A stretch of 64,000 nucleotides of DNA. Origin: Bog-473 sp963817735 (GTDB lineage: Bacteria > Actinomycetota > Acidimicrobiia > Acidimicrobiales > RAAP-2). The stretch is from positions 310,001-374,000 of the forward strand of contig CAWFPP010000009.1 of the NCBI GenBank assembly GCA_963817735.1. The letters are read 5' to 3'. This document shows positions 19,275 through 28,923 of this stretch, piece after piece. The stretch's first letter is position 1. The number at the start of each line of letters is the position of its first letter. Made by a program: the position numbers and the translations under genes. The notes beneath the pieces were generated by a model. It did no database searches. It was not told the DNA's origin and saw nothing but the letters and a program-made list of their open reading frames with translations.

Positions 19275-20723
19275 ATGCCCCCGAATTCCTCCCAGCCGAA
19301 TCGCCGCGCCTCCTCGGCGCGTTCGGGTGGGTCCGCGCGTCCAGCTCGGTCCGGGAGCGGGGGGCAAGGGAGCAGGGGCGGAACCGGTCACCCCTCATCT
19401 CGCGGCGCAGCCGGCAGGGGCGGTACCAGGGCTGCCGGCGGAGGAGCGCGGCGCCCGGCCAAGACCGGGGGCACCGGTGGCGGCGCGCCCAGCCGCGGGG
19501 GCAGTGGGGCCGCACGCGCCAGCGGCTCCGGACGAAAAGGGGGAGCAGCGCCGCAGCGGTCGTCGGGGTCGGCGAAGCGCGCCGGCCAGAGCGGACGTCC
19601 CAGGTCAGCGGGGACCCGGACGGACGGCCCGCGATCGACTTCGGGTGGATCAAGGACCAGCACCCCCAGATCAGCCACCGCGCGGTCACCACGGGAGGCC
19701 CCCGAAGAGCGCCCGCCCCTGCCGCGCAAGGCCGCCGGATGGGGCAACGTCGCCCGCCGCGGCGCCCACCAGGTCAGGCACCGCGGTGATCAGGAGCGCG
19801 CCTGGGACGACTCCGACGAGCGGGACCGGGAGCGGCGCCGCAGCGCACCCCGAGCGAAGAAGCAGGCGCAATGGACGCGGGACGACGGCGCCCCGGAGTG
19901 GCAGGACCTGGACGTGCCGCCTCGCCGGGCCGGGGGGAGTGCACGCCCGGCCACGAAGAGCGCCAGCGAGGCCATCGCCACCCTGACCCAGCGGCACTCG
20001 CTGCCGCCCGAGATCGCGGCCGACATCCGCAACGCGGCCGACGTCGCCACCGCCCGCCACCGCGAGCATCTGGTGGACAAGGCCGAGTCGGCCTACGGCG
20101 CCTACGAACGGGGGCGCTTCCAAGATGCGATGCGGGCCATCAAGCCCGTCGCCGACGAGGCGCCGGGCGTCGCCGCCGTGCGTGAGCTGGCCGGCTTGGC
20201 CGCCTATCGCTGCGGGCGTTGGCGTTCGGCGGCCGGGCATCTCGAGGCGTTCGGGCGGATGAGTGACTCCGTCGAGCACCTGCCGGTGCTGATGGACTGC
20301 CAGCGGGCGCTGCACAAGCCGAAGAAGGTCGCCGCGCTGTGGGCGGAGCTGCGGCAGGGCTCTCCCGATCCGGACGTGCTGGCCGAAGGACGGATTGTGG
20401 CGGCGGCGTCCCTGGCCGACTCTGGCGACCTCAACGGTGCCATCGCCATGCTGTCGACCGCGGGCGCGTCCAAGGCCCTGCGCAATCCGTCAGAGCGCCA
20501 CGTCCGGCAGTGGTACCTGCTGGCCGACCTGTACGAGCGTGCTGGCGATGTCCCCAAGGCCCGGGAGTACTTCGAGCGGGTGTTCCGCAGCGACCCCGAG
20601 GCCTACGACGTGGCGGAGCGCCTCCGTGGCCTGGGCCCGGAGCGCAAGCCTCGTCCGCCGCGGCGCGCCAAGGCCAAGAAGTCGACCTCCACCAAGACAG
20701 GCCCCGCCGCCACGAAGAGCTGA
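19275..20723 (+). CDS. TPR-repeat protein with a long basic low-complexity N-terminus
   Basis: 482 aa, function unknown. The first 200 or so residues are rich in Ser, Gly, Arg, Ala and Pro (SARSGGSARPARSGSGGQ and similar), probably disordered and strongly basic, then an acidic/basic stretch (WDDSDERDRERRR). From about residue 235 it is helical with TPR-like units (YGAYERGRFQDAMRAIKPV, LAAYRCGRWRSAAGHLEAF, LLADLYERAGDVPKAREYFERVFRSDP). The C-terminus is Lys-rich. The basic ends suggest nucleic-acid or ribosome contact, but that is inference. ATG 19275 is the only good start. It stands alone after the rRNA operon and faces the L,D-transpeptidase gene. Confidence 0.75.
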   Translation: MPPNSSQPNRRASSARSGGSARPARSGSGGQGSRGGTGHPSSRGAAGRGGTRAAGGGARRPAKTGGTGGGAPSRGGSGAARASGSGRKGGAAPQRSSGSAKRAGQSGRPRSAGTRTDGPRSTSGGSRTSTPRSATARSPREAPEERPPLPRKAAGWGNVARRGAHQVRHRGDQERAWDDSDERDRERRRSAPRAKKQAQWTRDDGAPEWQDLDVPPRRAGGSARPATKSASEAIATLTQRHSLPPEIAADIRNAADVATARHREHLVDKAESAYGAYERGRFQDAMRAIKPVADEAPGVAAVRELAGLAAYRCGRWRSAAGHLEAFGRMSDSVEHLPVLMDCQRALHKPKKVAALWAELRQGSPDPDVLAEGRIVAAASLADSGDLNGAIAMLSTAGASKALRNPSERHVRQWYLLADLYERAGDVPKAREYFERVFRSDPEAYDVAERLRGLGPERKPRPPRRAKAKKSTSTKTGPAATKS

Positions 20724-20756
20724 CGTCCGCCCTGACGCCTTCCCGCGTGCAAGCCC

Positions 20757-22106
20757 TCAGGGCGTCGCGCCCGCCGGAGTCGCTCCCGGAGCGGCGGTGG
20801 TCGTCGTCGCCGGCGGCGCCCCCGGAGCTGTGGTGGTGGTCGTCGCCGGGGGCGCGGTGGTCGTCGTGGTGGTCGTCGGCGGCGGGGCCGTCCCGAAGTT
20901 CGGTCCCTCGACGGTGACCAGGGTCCCGATGGGGGTGAGAGGCCACACCAGCGCGGCGTCGGCGTAGCTCATCTCGACGCAGCCGTTGCTCTGTGGGGTC
21001 CCGTAGGAGGCCCGGATGAAGCCGTGCAGCGCGTCGCCGCCGTTGAAGTAGCTGGCGTAGGGGACGTTGGGGTCGTTGTAGGTGGACCCGTCCACATTGG
21101 TGCCTTTCATGTCCGAGTAGCGCACGTGCTCGAACACGGCATAGGTGCCGTCGGTCGTATCCGCCCCGGGTGCACCACTGTTGATCGGGATCCCGACGTA
21201 CTGGGCCACCCCGTTGTTCCAGAGGGTGAGGTTCTGCGGGACGACCTTGTTCACGAGCACATAGATGTACGGCGTGGCGCTGGGCTTGTCGTTGATCGTG
21301 TCGTTGATCAGCGACGCCCAGACGGCGGGCCCCGCGATGCCGTCCACGCCGAGGCTGTTCTGCGTCTCGAAGTCCTCGACGGCGGCCTTGGTGATCTCGT
21401 TCATGGTGCCCTGGGTCCACTGCGACGTGAGCTCCGTGGGGAGTCCCGGCCAGCGCCAGGAGAAGGTGCCCGCCTGGTCCTCGGCCAGATCGGCCCTGGT
21501 GGGGGCGACGCCGGTGGGGGAGAAGCCCACCGGCAAGTAGTCGAGCTGGGCCAGCAGTTGCTGGAGCCTGAGGGTGTCACCCGCGGCCACGTCGAAGGCG
21601 ACGGAGTCCGAGGAGGCCAGGACGGCGCCGGCCGTCGAGCGCAGGCCGTGCGCACCGCCGGGGATGGTCACCACCTCCTGCGAAGACGGGATGAGGGGGG
21701 AGTTGAGGGCGTAGGTGAGCGTGGTGGCGTTGGTCTGCACCCATTTGCCCGCGATGGCGGGGGCGAGAGTGGGTGCGGTCTGCTTTAGCGACACCGGGGC
21801 CGAGAACTGCAGCGAGATAGCGGTGTTCGCCGCCACGTCCTGCGTGCCCGCCGCCGGGTTGGTGGACCGCAGGGTGAAGGTGGCCGTACGCGAGCCGCCC
21901 GAGCCGCCCGAACCGCTCCCGGAACCCCTCGCGCTCGCTCCGCTCGAGGCTCCCGGCTGCTTCGGCGTCGATCCGCCGGTGGTGAGCAGCATCCCCACGA
22001 CGACCACGGCGACTACGCCGGCCGCGCCGACCAGGAGCACCCACGGGCGCAGGCGCAGCGGCCTGCCCGCCCGGGACTCGAGAACGTATGGCCTCCGCTC
22101 GCTCAA
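20757..22106 (-). CDS. L,D-transpeptidase (YkuD domain) with N-terminal membrane anchor
   Basis: 449 aa, probably cross-linking peptidoglycan outside the membrane. Order: a short basic head, one transmembrane segment (PWVLLVGAAGVVAVVVVGML, about 22-41), a Ser/Gly linker, an Ig-like domain (STNPAAGTQDVAANTAISLQFS), a peptidoglycan-binding-like segment (AAVEDFETQNSLGVDGIAGPAVWASL), then YkuD with HGFIRASYGTPQSNGCVEM (Cys about 376). The catalytic S[HN]GC is here SNGC followed by VEM instead of the usual HGCVRM. The last 45 residues are Thr/Pro/Ala-rich, a wall-spanning-type tail. It converges on the TPR gene. Confidence 0.85.
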   Translation of the reverse strand: MSERRPYVLESRAGRPLRLRPWVLLVGAAGVVAVVVVGMLLTTGGSTPKQPGASSGASARGSGSGSGGSGGSRTATFTLRSTNPAAGTQDVAANTAISLQFSAPVSLKQTAPTLAPAIAGKWVQTNATTLTYALNSPLIPSSQEVVTIPGGAHGLRSTAGAVLASSDSVAFDVAAGDTLRLQQLLAQLDYLPVGFSPTGVAPTRADLAEDQAGTFSWRWPGLPTELTSQWTQGTMNEITKAAVEDFETQNSLGVDGIAGPAVWASLINDTINDKPSATPYIYVLVNKVVPQNLTLWNNGVAQYVGIPINSGAPGADTTDGTYAVFEHVRYSDMKGTNVDGSTYNDPNVPYASYFNGGDALHGFIRASYGTPQSNGCVEMSYADAALVWPLTPIGTLVTVEGPNFGTAPPPTTTTTTTAPPATTTTTAPGAPPATTTTAAPGATPAGATP

Positions 22107-22276
22107 GACGTCGCCTCACTCGCAACCCCAAATGGCTCCCGCCAGCGTATGAGCCGCAACCGGGCGCGATGCGTCAGGGGTAGCGGAAATCCGATGAATT
22201 TCAGGCGTCAGCATGGTGACATCCCGGATGCCGAACGGCCGCTGACCCCCGAGACGCTCCTCGACCCTCCGGTAGC

Positions 22277-23356
22277 ATGACCGCCATGAGCACGAGCACT
22301 TCGAGCACCGATCTGCAGGCGCTTCTCGGCGACGACGCGGACGCCCTCCTCGGCTACACGGCCAAGGCCTTCCCGGCGGAGCACCTCACCCTGCCGGGGC
22401 CGAACTACCTCAGCGAGGTGTTCACCGGCAGCGACCGCAATCCCACCGTGCTGCGCAATCTCGGCACGCTGTTCAACCACGGACGGCTCGGCGGCACTGG
22501 ATACGTCTCCATCCTGCCGGTCGACCAGGGCATCGAGCATTCGGCGGCGGCCAGCTTCTCGAAGAACCCGGCCTATTTCGACCCGCTGAACATCATCGAG
22601 CTCGCCCTGGCCGGCGAGTGCAACGCCGTCGCCACCACGCTGGGCACGCTCGGGCTGGCCTCGCGCAAGTACGTGCACCGGATCCCCTTCATCGTGAAGC
22701 TGAACCACAACGCCTTCCTGCACGTGCCCAACACCTACGACCAGATCATGTTCGGCTCCGTGAGCCAGGCCTTCGATCTCGGAGCCGTCGGGGTGGGCGC
22801 CACCATCTACTTCGGTTCCGACGACATGGACCGCGAGCTCCAGCAGGTGTCCGACGCCTTCGCCGAGGCGCACCAGCTCGGGATGTTCACCGTGCTGTGG
22901 TGCTACCTGCGCAATCCGGCCTTCACGAAGGACGGCGTCAACTATGAAGTCTCGGCCGACCTCACCGGTCAGGCCAACCACCTGGGCGTCACGATCGAGG
23001 CGGACATCATCAAGCAGAAGCAGCCGGAGAACAACGGCGGCTACACGGCCGTCGGGTTCGGCCGGACCGACCCCCTCGTCTACGACGAGCTCACCACCGA
23101 CAACCCCATCGACCTCACCCGCTGGCAGGTCGTCAACTGCTACGCCGGCCGCATCGGCCTCATCAACTCGGGCGGCGAGTCCAAGGGCGACAGTGACCTG
23201 GCTCAGGCCGTCCGCACCGCGGTGATCAACAAGCGCGCCGGCGGCATGGGCCTCATCGTCGGCCGCAAGTCCTTCCAGCGCCCCATGGCCGAGGGGGCCG
23301 CCCTCATCCACACCATCCAGGACGTGTACCTGAACAAGGACGTCACCATCGCCTGA
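22277..23356 (+). CDS. fbaB: Class I fructose-bisphosphate aldolase (FbaB/DhnA type)
   Basis: 359 aa. It cleaves or forms fructose 1,6-bisphosphate through a Schiff-base lysine without a metal. Family segments seen are SILPVDQGIEHSAAASFSKNP, FIVKLNHNAFLHVPNTYDQIMFGSV, GATIYFGSDD, and GLINSGGESKGDSDLAQAVRTA in the phosphate-binding end. The ATG at 22277 and another ATG nine bases later are both possible; no strong Shine-Dalgarno separates them. Single-gene unit with about 170 bases of free sequence upstream. Confidence 0.9.
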   Translation: MTAMSTSTSSTDLQALLGDDADALLGYTAKAFPAEHLTLPGPNYLSEVFTGSDRNPTVLRNLGTLFNHGRLGGTGYVSILPVDQGIEHSAAASFSKNPAYFDPLNIIELALAGECNAVATTLGTLGLASRKYVHRIPFIVKLNHNAFLHVPNTYDQIMFGSVSQAFDLGAVGVGATIYFGSDDMDRELQQVSDAFAEAHQLGMFTVLWCYLRNPAFTKDGVNYEVSADLTGQANHLGVTIEADIIKQKQPENNGGYTAVGFGRTDPLVYDELTTDNPIDLTRWQVVNCYAGRIGLINSGGESKGDSDLAQAVRTAVINKRAGGMGLIVGRKSFQRPMAEGAALIHTIQDVYLNKDVTIA

Positions 23357-23596
23357 GAGCCCCTGACGGGGACAGCCTCGGCGGACCGCCGCCGGCCCTT
23401 TCCCGAGGACGGGACCGGCCGCCGCCTGCCGGTCCTGCATGAAGACTGCATGAAGAAGACCCCCTGTGGGGCGGGGTTAGGATTGCCGGCAACGAGCAAT
23501 TCGGACGCAGAGTGCCGCGCGCCTCGCGGCAGAGCGTGCTGGCCCGCTTGAGTGAGCCAAGACCCTCGACGTCCACGACATGAGACGAGGCAGCCC

Positions 23597-25474
23597 GTGG
23601 CATCGGGAACGCAGCACGAAACAGAGGTATTGGACCAGGTCATCGTCCGTTTCGCCGGCGACTCGGGCGACGGGATGCAGCTGACGGGCGACCGCTTCAC
23701 CACGAGCAGCGCCCTGCTGGGCAACGACCTGTCCACCTTTCCGGACTTCCCGGCCGAAATCAGGGCCCCCGCCGGCACGGTCAACGGGGTGTCCGCCTTC
23801 CAGGTCCACATCTCGGACCACGACATCCTGACCCCGGGCGACTCGCCCAACGTGCTGGTGGCGATGAACCCGGCGGCCCTGAAGGCCAACATAGAGCTGA
23901 TGGCCAAGGGGACCGTGCTGATCGTCAACAGCGACTCCTTCGAAGAGCGCGACCTGACCAAGGCCGGCTACTCCGAGAACCCTCTGACCGACGGTTCGCT
24001 GGCCGCGTACACGGTGTACGAGGTGCCGATGACCTCCATCACCCAGGAGGTCTGCAAGGAGGCGGGGGTCAAGCCCCGCGACGCCGAACGCTCCAAGAAC
24101 TTCTTCGCGCTGGGCCTCATCAGCTGGATGTACACCCGTCCGGTCGAGCCCACGGTCGAATGGATCACCGAGCGCTTCGGTGAGCGGCCCCAGGTGGCCG
24201 ACGCCAACACGCGGGCATTTCGGGCCGGCTACGACTTCGGCGAGACGGCGGAGCTCTTCGAATCCAATTACGAGGTCCGCCCCGCTGCCTTCGAGAAGGG
24301 CGAGTACGTCCAGGTCACCGGCAACCAGGCCCTGGCCTGGGGTCTCATCGCCGCCTCCCGGCTGGCGGGCCTGCCCCTGTTCCTGGGCAGCTACCCGATC
24401 ACCCCGGCGTCGGACATCCTCCACGAGCTCAGCCGGCGCAAGGAGTTCGGCGTCCGCACCTTCCAGGCCGAGGACGAGATCGCCGGCATCGGTGCCGCCC
24501 TGGGCGCGTCGTTCGGCGGCGCCCTCGGCGTGACCACCACGAGCGGCCCGGGACTGGACCTCAAGTCCGAGACGGTGGGCCTCGCCATCAACCTCGAGCT
24601 GCCGCTCGTCATCGTCGACGTCCAGCGCGGGGGGCCGTCCACCGGGCTCCCGACGAAGACCGAGCAGGCCGACCTGCTGCACGCCATGTACGGCCGCCAC
24701 GGCGAGGCGCCGCTGCCGATACTCGCACCCCAGACGCCGAGCGACTGCTTCGCCATCGCCATCGAGGCCGTCCGCCTGGCGGTCAAGTACCGCACGCCGG
24801 TGATCGTCCTGTCCGACGGCTACCTGGCCAACGGTGCCGAGCCCTGGCGCCTGCCAGACCTGAGTTCCTTCGAGGCGATCGAGCCCGCCTTCGCCTCCCG
24901 CCCCAACCACGTCGACGACGAGGGCAACGAGTCGTTCTGGCCCTACGTGCGCGACCCCGAGACCTTGGCCCGCCCCTGGGCCCCGCCCGGCCTGCCGGGC
25001 CTGGAGCACCGTATCGGCGGGCTCGAGAAGGCGGACGGCACCGGCAACGTCTCCTACGAGGGCGTCAACCACGAGCGGATGGTCCACCTCCGGCGGGACA
25101 AGATCGCCGGGATCGCCTCGGACATCCCGCTGGTCGAGGTGAACGACGAGACCGGGGACGCGCAGTTGCTGCTCGTGAGCTGGGGCTCCACCTACGCCGC
25201 CGTGGCCGCGGGTGTGAAGCGGATCAGGGCCCGGGGCATGAAGGCGGCCCACGTCCACCTGCGCCATCTCTCACCGCTGCCGTCCAACCTGGGCGACGTC
25301 CTGCACCGCTACACCCAGGTGTTGGTACCGGAGGTGAACCTGGGCCAGCTGAGCCGCATCCTGCGCGCCGAGTACCTGGTGGACGCCCAGACCATGTCCA
25401 AGATGCAAGGCGTGCCGTTCCGCGTCGGAGAGATCGAGGCAGCCATCACGGCGCTGCTCGGAGGGAAATCATGA
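23597..25474 (+). CDS. korA: 2-oxoglutarate (2-oxoacid):ferredoxin oxidoreductase, fused gamma-alpha subunit
   Basis: 625 aa from GTG 23597. With KorB it decarboxylates 2-oxoglutarate to succinyl-CoA and reduces ferredoxin. The N-terminal gamma domain (VIVRFAGDSGDGMQLTGDRF ... FPAEIRAPAGTVNGVSAFQVH) is followed by the alpha domain with GSYPITPASDILHELSRRKEFGVRTFQAEDEIAGIGAALGAS, TTSGPGLDLKSE and the late EVNLGQL. An upstream GTG at 23552 keeps the frame but lacks a Shine-Dalgarno; GAGACGAGG precedes 23597. It overlaps korB by 4 bases (ATGA). Exact 2-oxoacid preference is not visible from sequence. Confidence 0.9.
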   Translation: MASGTQHETEVLDQVIVRFAGDSGDGMQLTGDRFTTSSALLGNDLSTFPDFPAEIRAPAGTVNGVSAFQVHISDHDILTPGDSPNVLVAMNPAALKANIELMAKGTVLIVNSDSFEERDLTKAGYSENPLTDGSLAAYTVYEVPMTSITQEVCKEAGVKPRDAERSKNFFALGLISWMYTRPVEPTVEWITERFGERPQVADANTRAFRAGYDFGETAELFESNYEVRPAAFEKGEYVQVTGNQALAWGLIAASRLAGLPLFLGSYPITPASDILHELSRRKEFGVRTFQAEDEIAGIGAALGASFGGALGVTTTSGPGLDLKSETVGLAINLELPLVIVDVQRGGPSTGLPTKTEQADLLHAMYGRHGEAPLPILAPQTPSDCFAIAIEAVRLAVKYRTPVIVLSDGYLANGAEPWRLPDLSSFEAIEPAFASRPNHVDDEGNESFWPYVRDPETLARPWAPPGLPGLEHRIGGLEKADGTGNVSYEGVNHERMVHLRRDKIAGIASDIPLVEVNDETGDAQLLLVSWGSTYAAVAAGVKRIRARGMKAAHVHLRHLSPLPSNLGDVLHRYTQVLVPEVNLGQLSRILRAEYLVDAQTMSKMQGVPFRVGEIEAAITALLGGKS

Positions 25475-26532
25475 GCGAGTCCAACGGCGCCACCGCCACC
25501 GCCACCGCCCACGCCACCGCTGTCCCCGTCACCGCCCGCAAGGACTGGACGAGCGACCAGGAGGTCCGCTGGTGCCCGGGCTGCGGCGACTACTCCATTC
25601 TGACCGCCGTCCAGCTGCTGATGCCCGACCTCGGGGTACGGCGTGAGAACACGGTCTTCCTCTCGGGGATCGGCTGCGCCGCCCGCTTCCCGTACTACAT
25701 GAACACCTACGGCATGCACTCCATTCACGGACGGGCGCCGGCCATCGCCACCGGGCTGGCGACCACCCGCCCCGACCTCGACGTGTGGGTCATCACGGGT
25801 GACGGCGACTCGCTGTCCATCGGGGGCAACCACCTCATCCATGCGCTGCGGCGCAACGTCCGGTTGAACATCCTCATGTTCAACAACCAGATCTACGGGC
25901 TGACCAAGGGTCAGTACTCGCCGACCTCCGAGGTGGCCAAGGTCACCAAGTCGACGCCGTTCGGGTCGGTCGACACGCCGTTCAACCCGGTCTCGCTGGC
26001 GCTCGGCGCCGAGGCCACCTTCGTGGCCCGGACCCACGACATGGACCGGGCCCACATGCAGGAGACCTTCCGGCGGGCGCACGAGCACAACGGCGCCGCC
26101 TTCGTGGAGGTCCTGCAGAACTGCAACGTCTTCAACGACGGTGCCTTCGAGAAGATCACCAGCCGCGACGCCCGGGCCACCATGCTGATCCCGCTGCAGC
26201 ACGGCCAGCCCATCGTCTTCGGTGCCGAGGGTGAGGAGCGCGGGGTGACGCAGCGGGCAGACGGCAGCCTCGAGATCGTGTCGGTGGCCGAGGTGGGTCT
26301 CGAGGCCCTGCTGGTCCACGACGAGAAGCGTGACGACCCGGGCCTCGCCTTCGCGCTGTCCCGGCTGGCCCGCGGCCCCTACGAGCCCACCCCGATCGGC
26401 GTCTTCCGGGCCGTCGATCGACCTGAGTACGGGACCCAGATGGCCGAGCAGATCACGGCGGCCCAGGGCAAGCGCGGGCTGGGCGACGTCGAGGCGCTGC
26501 TCCGCTCCGGCTCGAGCTGGACGGTCGACTAA
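25471..26532 (+). CDS. korB: 2-oxoglutarate (2-oxoacid):ferredoxin oxidoreductase, beta subunit
   Basis: 353 aa. The thiamine-diphosphate subunit. WCPGCGDYSILTAVQ carries the CxxC of the family; SGIGCAARFPYYMNTYGMHSIHGR is the pyrophosphate-side motif; VWVITGDGDSLSIGGNHLIHALRRN with downstream NNQIYGLTKGQYSPTSE is the GDG...N magnesium/ThDP motif. The first 20 residues are an Ala/Thr repeat (ATATAHATA). It is co-transcribed with korA, and its TAA overlaps the stop of the convergent gene on the other strand. Confidence 0.93.
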   Translation: MSESNGATATATAHATAVPVTARKDWTSDQEVRWCPGCGDYSILTAVQLLMPDLGVRRENTVFLSGIGCAARFPYYMNTYGMHSIHGRAPAIATGLATTRPDLDVWVITGDGDSLSIGGNHLIHALRRNVRLNILMFNNQIYGLTKGQYSPTSEVAKVTKSTPFGSVDTPFNPVSLALGAEATFVARTHDMDRAHMQETFRRAHEHNGAAFVEVLQNCNVFNDGAFEKITSRDARATMLIPLQHGQPIVFGAEGEERGVTQRADGSLEIVSVAEVGLEALLVHDEKRDDPGLAFALSRLARGPYEPTPIGVFRAVDRPEYGTQMAEQITAAQGKRGLGDVEALLRSGSSWTVD

Positions 26533-27179
26533 GGCGCCAGTTCGCCTCGGCGGTTGAAGCTGGTGCAGTAGAAGAGCCGCCCGCCCGGCGGCCGCCAGTC
26601 GGCCCACTCGGCGTAGGCGGGGCTGTCCAGCCCTCCGAGGCGCGGCGCCACGTGGTCGATCATCGTGGCGAACGTGGCCTCGGCGTCCGGGCTGTCGAAC
26701 TCGTAGAAGTGCATGTACCGGGGATCCGCCTCGGCCGTGTTCTCGTAGACCGAGATCTGGGTGAAGCCCGGGATGGCGGCCGCGGCGATGTGGCGAATGT
26801 GCACGAAGTCGCCCCAATCGCGCAGCCGGCCGGCGAGGTCCGGGGTCCTCGGGCTGATCCACACGATCAGAAGGCCGAGCGTCGGCCTGCCCGTGAGGAT
26901 GCCCTGGCTCGGTCGGGGGTGCCGGCGGAAGCAGTGGGACTGCGAGACCACGGGCGTCGGGGGCGGGACCTCGTAGCGCTCGTCGGCCTCGACGACGACC
27001 AGGGTGCGGCCGTCACGGATGCGCCGGGGCAGGTCGGTGCGCTCGAAGGCGCCGTTCTCCCACCAGGTCACCCGCTCGACGCCCTCACGTCGGGCCAACT
27101 CCTGCGCCCTCCGTGCGCAATCCTCGGGCGGGGCGTTGCCGAGCTCGAGATGCAGCAAGGAGCCGGGACGGTCCTCCAC
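26529..27179 (-). CDS. Hypothetical protein with ferredoxin-like (dimeric alpha/beta barrel) halves
   Basis: 216 aa from GTG 27179, two bases after the stop of the upstream SRPBCC gene. I do not recognise a named family. The C-terminal half (HIRHIAAAAIPGFTQISVYENTA ... YMHFYEFDSPDAEATFATMIDHVAPRL) resembles EthD/antibiotic-monooxygenase-type barrels. The N-terminal half has the same rhythm (LHLELGNAPPEDCARRAQELAR ... RVTWWENGAFERTD ... TLVVVEADERYEV), so it may be an internal duplication. The two genes are translationally coupled. Small-molecule binding or oxygenation is possible but unproven. Confidence 0.6.
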   Translation of the reverse strand: MEDRPGSLLHLELGNAPPEDCARRAQELARREGVERVTWWENGAFERTDLPRRIRDGRTLVVVEADERYEVPPPTPVVSQSHCFRRHPRPSQGILTGRPTLGLLIVWISPRTPDLAGRLRDWGDFVHIRHIAAAAIPGFTQISVYENTAEADPRYMHFYEFDSPDAEATFATMIDHVAPRLGGLDSPAYAEWADWRPPGGRLFYCTSFNRRGELAP

Positions 27180-27181
27180 GG

Positions 27182-27649
27182 CTAGACCGCCGGCTGCGCT
27201 TCCACTTCGTCGCGTATCCGCTCGAGCGTCGTGCGCATGCCCTTGCGATTGACCTTGCCTCGGGACCATCCCCACAGGGCCCAGTAGAGCCGGAGGCCGA
27301 AGGTGGGACTCAGGGTGAAGGACTCGGTGACGTCGCAGCCGCCCTCGGCCGGCGTGATCTCGTAGCGCCACACGTTCAAGGGAGGCTTGTCCGCGCCGCC
27401 CACCCCGAACGCGAAGGACCTTCCCGGCTCGCACTCCGACACGGTGCAGGTCGTCCAGTAGATCGGCCCGATGCCGTTGCGCTTCACGTGCCCCCGGAAC
27501 CGGGCGCCGATCGCCGGGCCGGTGGCTCCTTCGATCCATTCGGCCTCGAACGTCTCGGGGCTGTAGCTGCCGATCCGGGTGACGTCGCTGACGAGGTCCC
27601 AGACCCGTTCGGGAGGAGCGGTCATGTGGATGGTCACCGAGTCGTGCAC
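27182..27649 (-). CDS. SRPBCC (polyketide cyclase / START-like) family protein
   Basis: 155 aa from GTG 27649. The N-terminus SVTIHMTAPPERVWDLVSDVTRIGSYSPE is the standard SRPBCC opening strand and helix, followed by WYEITPAEGG-like strands (here NVWRYEITPAEGGCDVTESF) and a long C-terminal helix (VNRKGMRTTLERIRDEVEA). The fold makes a deep hydrophobic pocket for lipids or aromatic compounds; the ligand is unknown. It is in a leftward run with a DUF1015 gene upstream (9-base gap) and the barrel protein downstream. Confidence 0.8.
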   Translation of the reverse strand: MHDSVTIHMTAPPERVWDLVSDVTRIGSYSPETFEAEWIEGATGPAIGARFRGHVKRNGIGPIYWTTCTVSECEPGRSFAFGVGGADKPPLNVWRYEITPAEGGCDVTESFTLSPTFGLRLYWALWGWSRGKVNRKGMRTTLERIRDEVEAQPAV

Positions 27650-27658
27650 GTGGTCACC

Positions 27659-28882
27659 TCAGGGGAGATCGAGGGACCGGAAGACCATGCCGGTCCGCGG
27701 CTTCGGGCTGAAGAAGGTCGTCTTTGGGGGCATGCGCCGCCGTTGGTTGGCCCACTCGTCGATCTGCGCCACCGTGACCGGCCGGAGGAGGAAGGCGGCC
27801 TGCCCGTCGCCGTCCCGCAGGGCCTCCATTGCCTCGGCGACGCTGTGACGGTGCATGACCTCATGGGGCGGCAGCGCCGCCAGCACGGTGGCGATGAGGT
27901 TCGAGTCGAGGTCGTTGCCTTCCTGCTCCTGGACCTCGGCGTGGGCCTGGAGCAGATAGGCCTGGCCACCGGTGACGAGGGCGAGCGCGTGGGAGTCGGC
28001 CAGCGCGCCGAGGGTGCGGTCGTCGGCGGCACCGGCCCGGACGACGTCGAACCAGGGGGCCAGCGCCACCACGAGGTCGAAGTCGGCGGGCAGCCCACTG
28101 ATCGTGCGGTGGATGGCACCGACGGTGAGCTGGTCCTCGGCCAGTTCGACGACGAGCGCCATCACGAGGTCGTAGGGCCCGGCGCCGCCGCCGTTGGCCT
28201 GGCGGCATTCCGCCTGGTAGGCGCGGGCGGTCTCGTAGCGGTGGTGCCCGTCAGCCAGGACGACCGGGGCCGTGGCCAGCGCAGCTCGGACCGCGGCGAC
28301 GGTGTCGGCGTCGCTCAGAACCCAGAGCTGGTGCCGTACCCCGTCATCGTCGACGACGTCGGCCACAGGGTCGTCGTCCGTCGGGTCGAAGGTCGCCGTC
28401 ACGCCGGTGGCCATGGAGAGGCCCCAGATGGGGGAGAGGTTGGCCCGGGTGGCCCGCAGAAGGTCGAGACGGTCGCTCTTGGGCTTGGGGAGGGTCTGCT
28501 CGTGGGGGAGGATGTCGCTCTCCGCTCCCGGCTCGGCCAGACCCAGCGCGCCGATGACACCCGTGGTGGCACGCCCCGACCGGTCGGTCATCCGGTAGGG
28601 GTAGAGGCTGGGCAGGGGATCGGCGACGATGATCCCCTTGGCCTGCCAGCGGGCGAACAGGTCGGCGGCGACGGCGTAGCGGTCGCGCCTCCCGGAGAGA
28701 TCGGCTTCGGGAAGCTCGACGAGCACCGCGTTGGCCCGGTGCCGCGACGCCAGGTGTGCCCGTTCCGTGGCCGAGATCACGTCGTACGGCGGGGCGATGA
28801 CCTGGGCGAGGGGTGCGACCTCGGATCGGTAGCGCAGCCCCTGGAACGGTTCGAAGCGCGGCACCGGGCCACTCTGGCACAC
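27659..28882 (-). CDS. DUF1015 family protein
   Basis: 407 aa from GTG 28882 (a GTG six codons in, at VPRFEPFQG, is equally likely). DUF1015 markers are FQGLRYRSE near the start, APPYDVIS, HEQTLPKPKSDRLDLLRATRANLSPIWGL and ADGHHRYETARAY. The ADGHHR segment is the strongest family signature. Its biochemical role is not settled; a relation to ParB-like kinases has been discussed, but nothing here proves it. First gene of a leftward three-gene unit, divergent from pgsA with 41 bases between. Confidence 0.8.
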   Translation of the reverse strand: MCQSGPVPRFEPFQGLRYRSEVAPLAQVIAPPYDVISATERAHLASRHRANAVLVELPEADLSGRRDRYAVAADLFARWQAKGIIVADPLPSLYPYRMTDRSGRATTGVIGALGLAEPGAESDILPHEQTLPKPKSDRLDLLRATRANLSPIWGLSMATGVTATFDPTDDDPVADVVDDDGVRHQLWVLSDADTVAAVRAALATAPVVLADGHHRYETARAYQAECRQANGGGAGPYDLVMALVVELAEDQLTVGAIHRTISGLPADFDLVVALAPWFDVVRAGAADDRTLGALADSHALALVTGGQAYLLQAHAEVQEQEGNDLDSNLIATVLAALPPHEVMHRHSVAEAMEALRDGDGQAAFLLRPVTVAQIDEWANQRRRMPPKTTFFSPKPRTGMVFRSLDLP

Positions 28883-28923
28883 GCCAGACGGGGTCGTCGC
28901 AGGGCACTCCCTAGACTCTGGGC

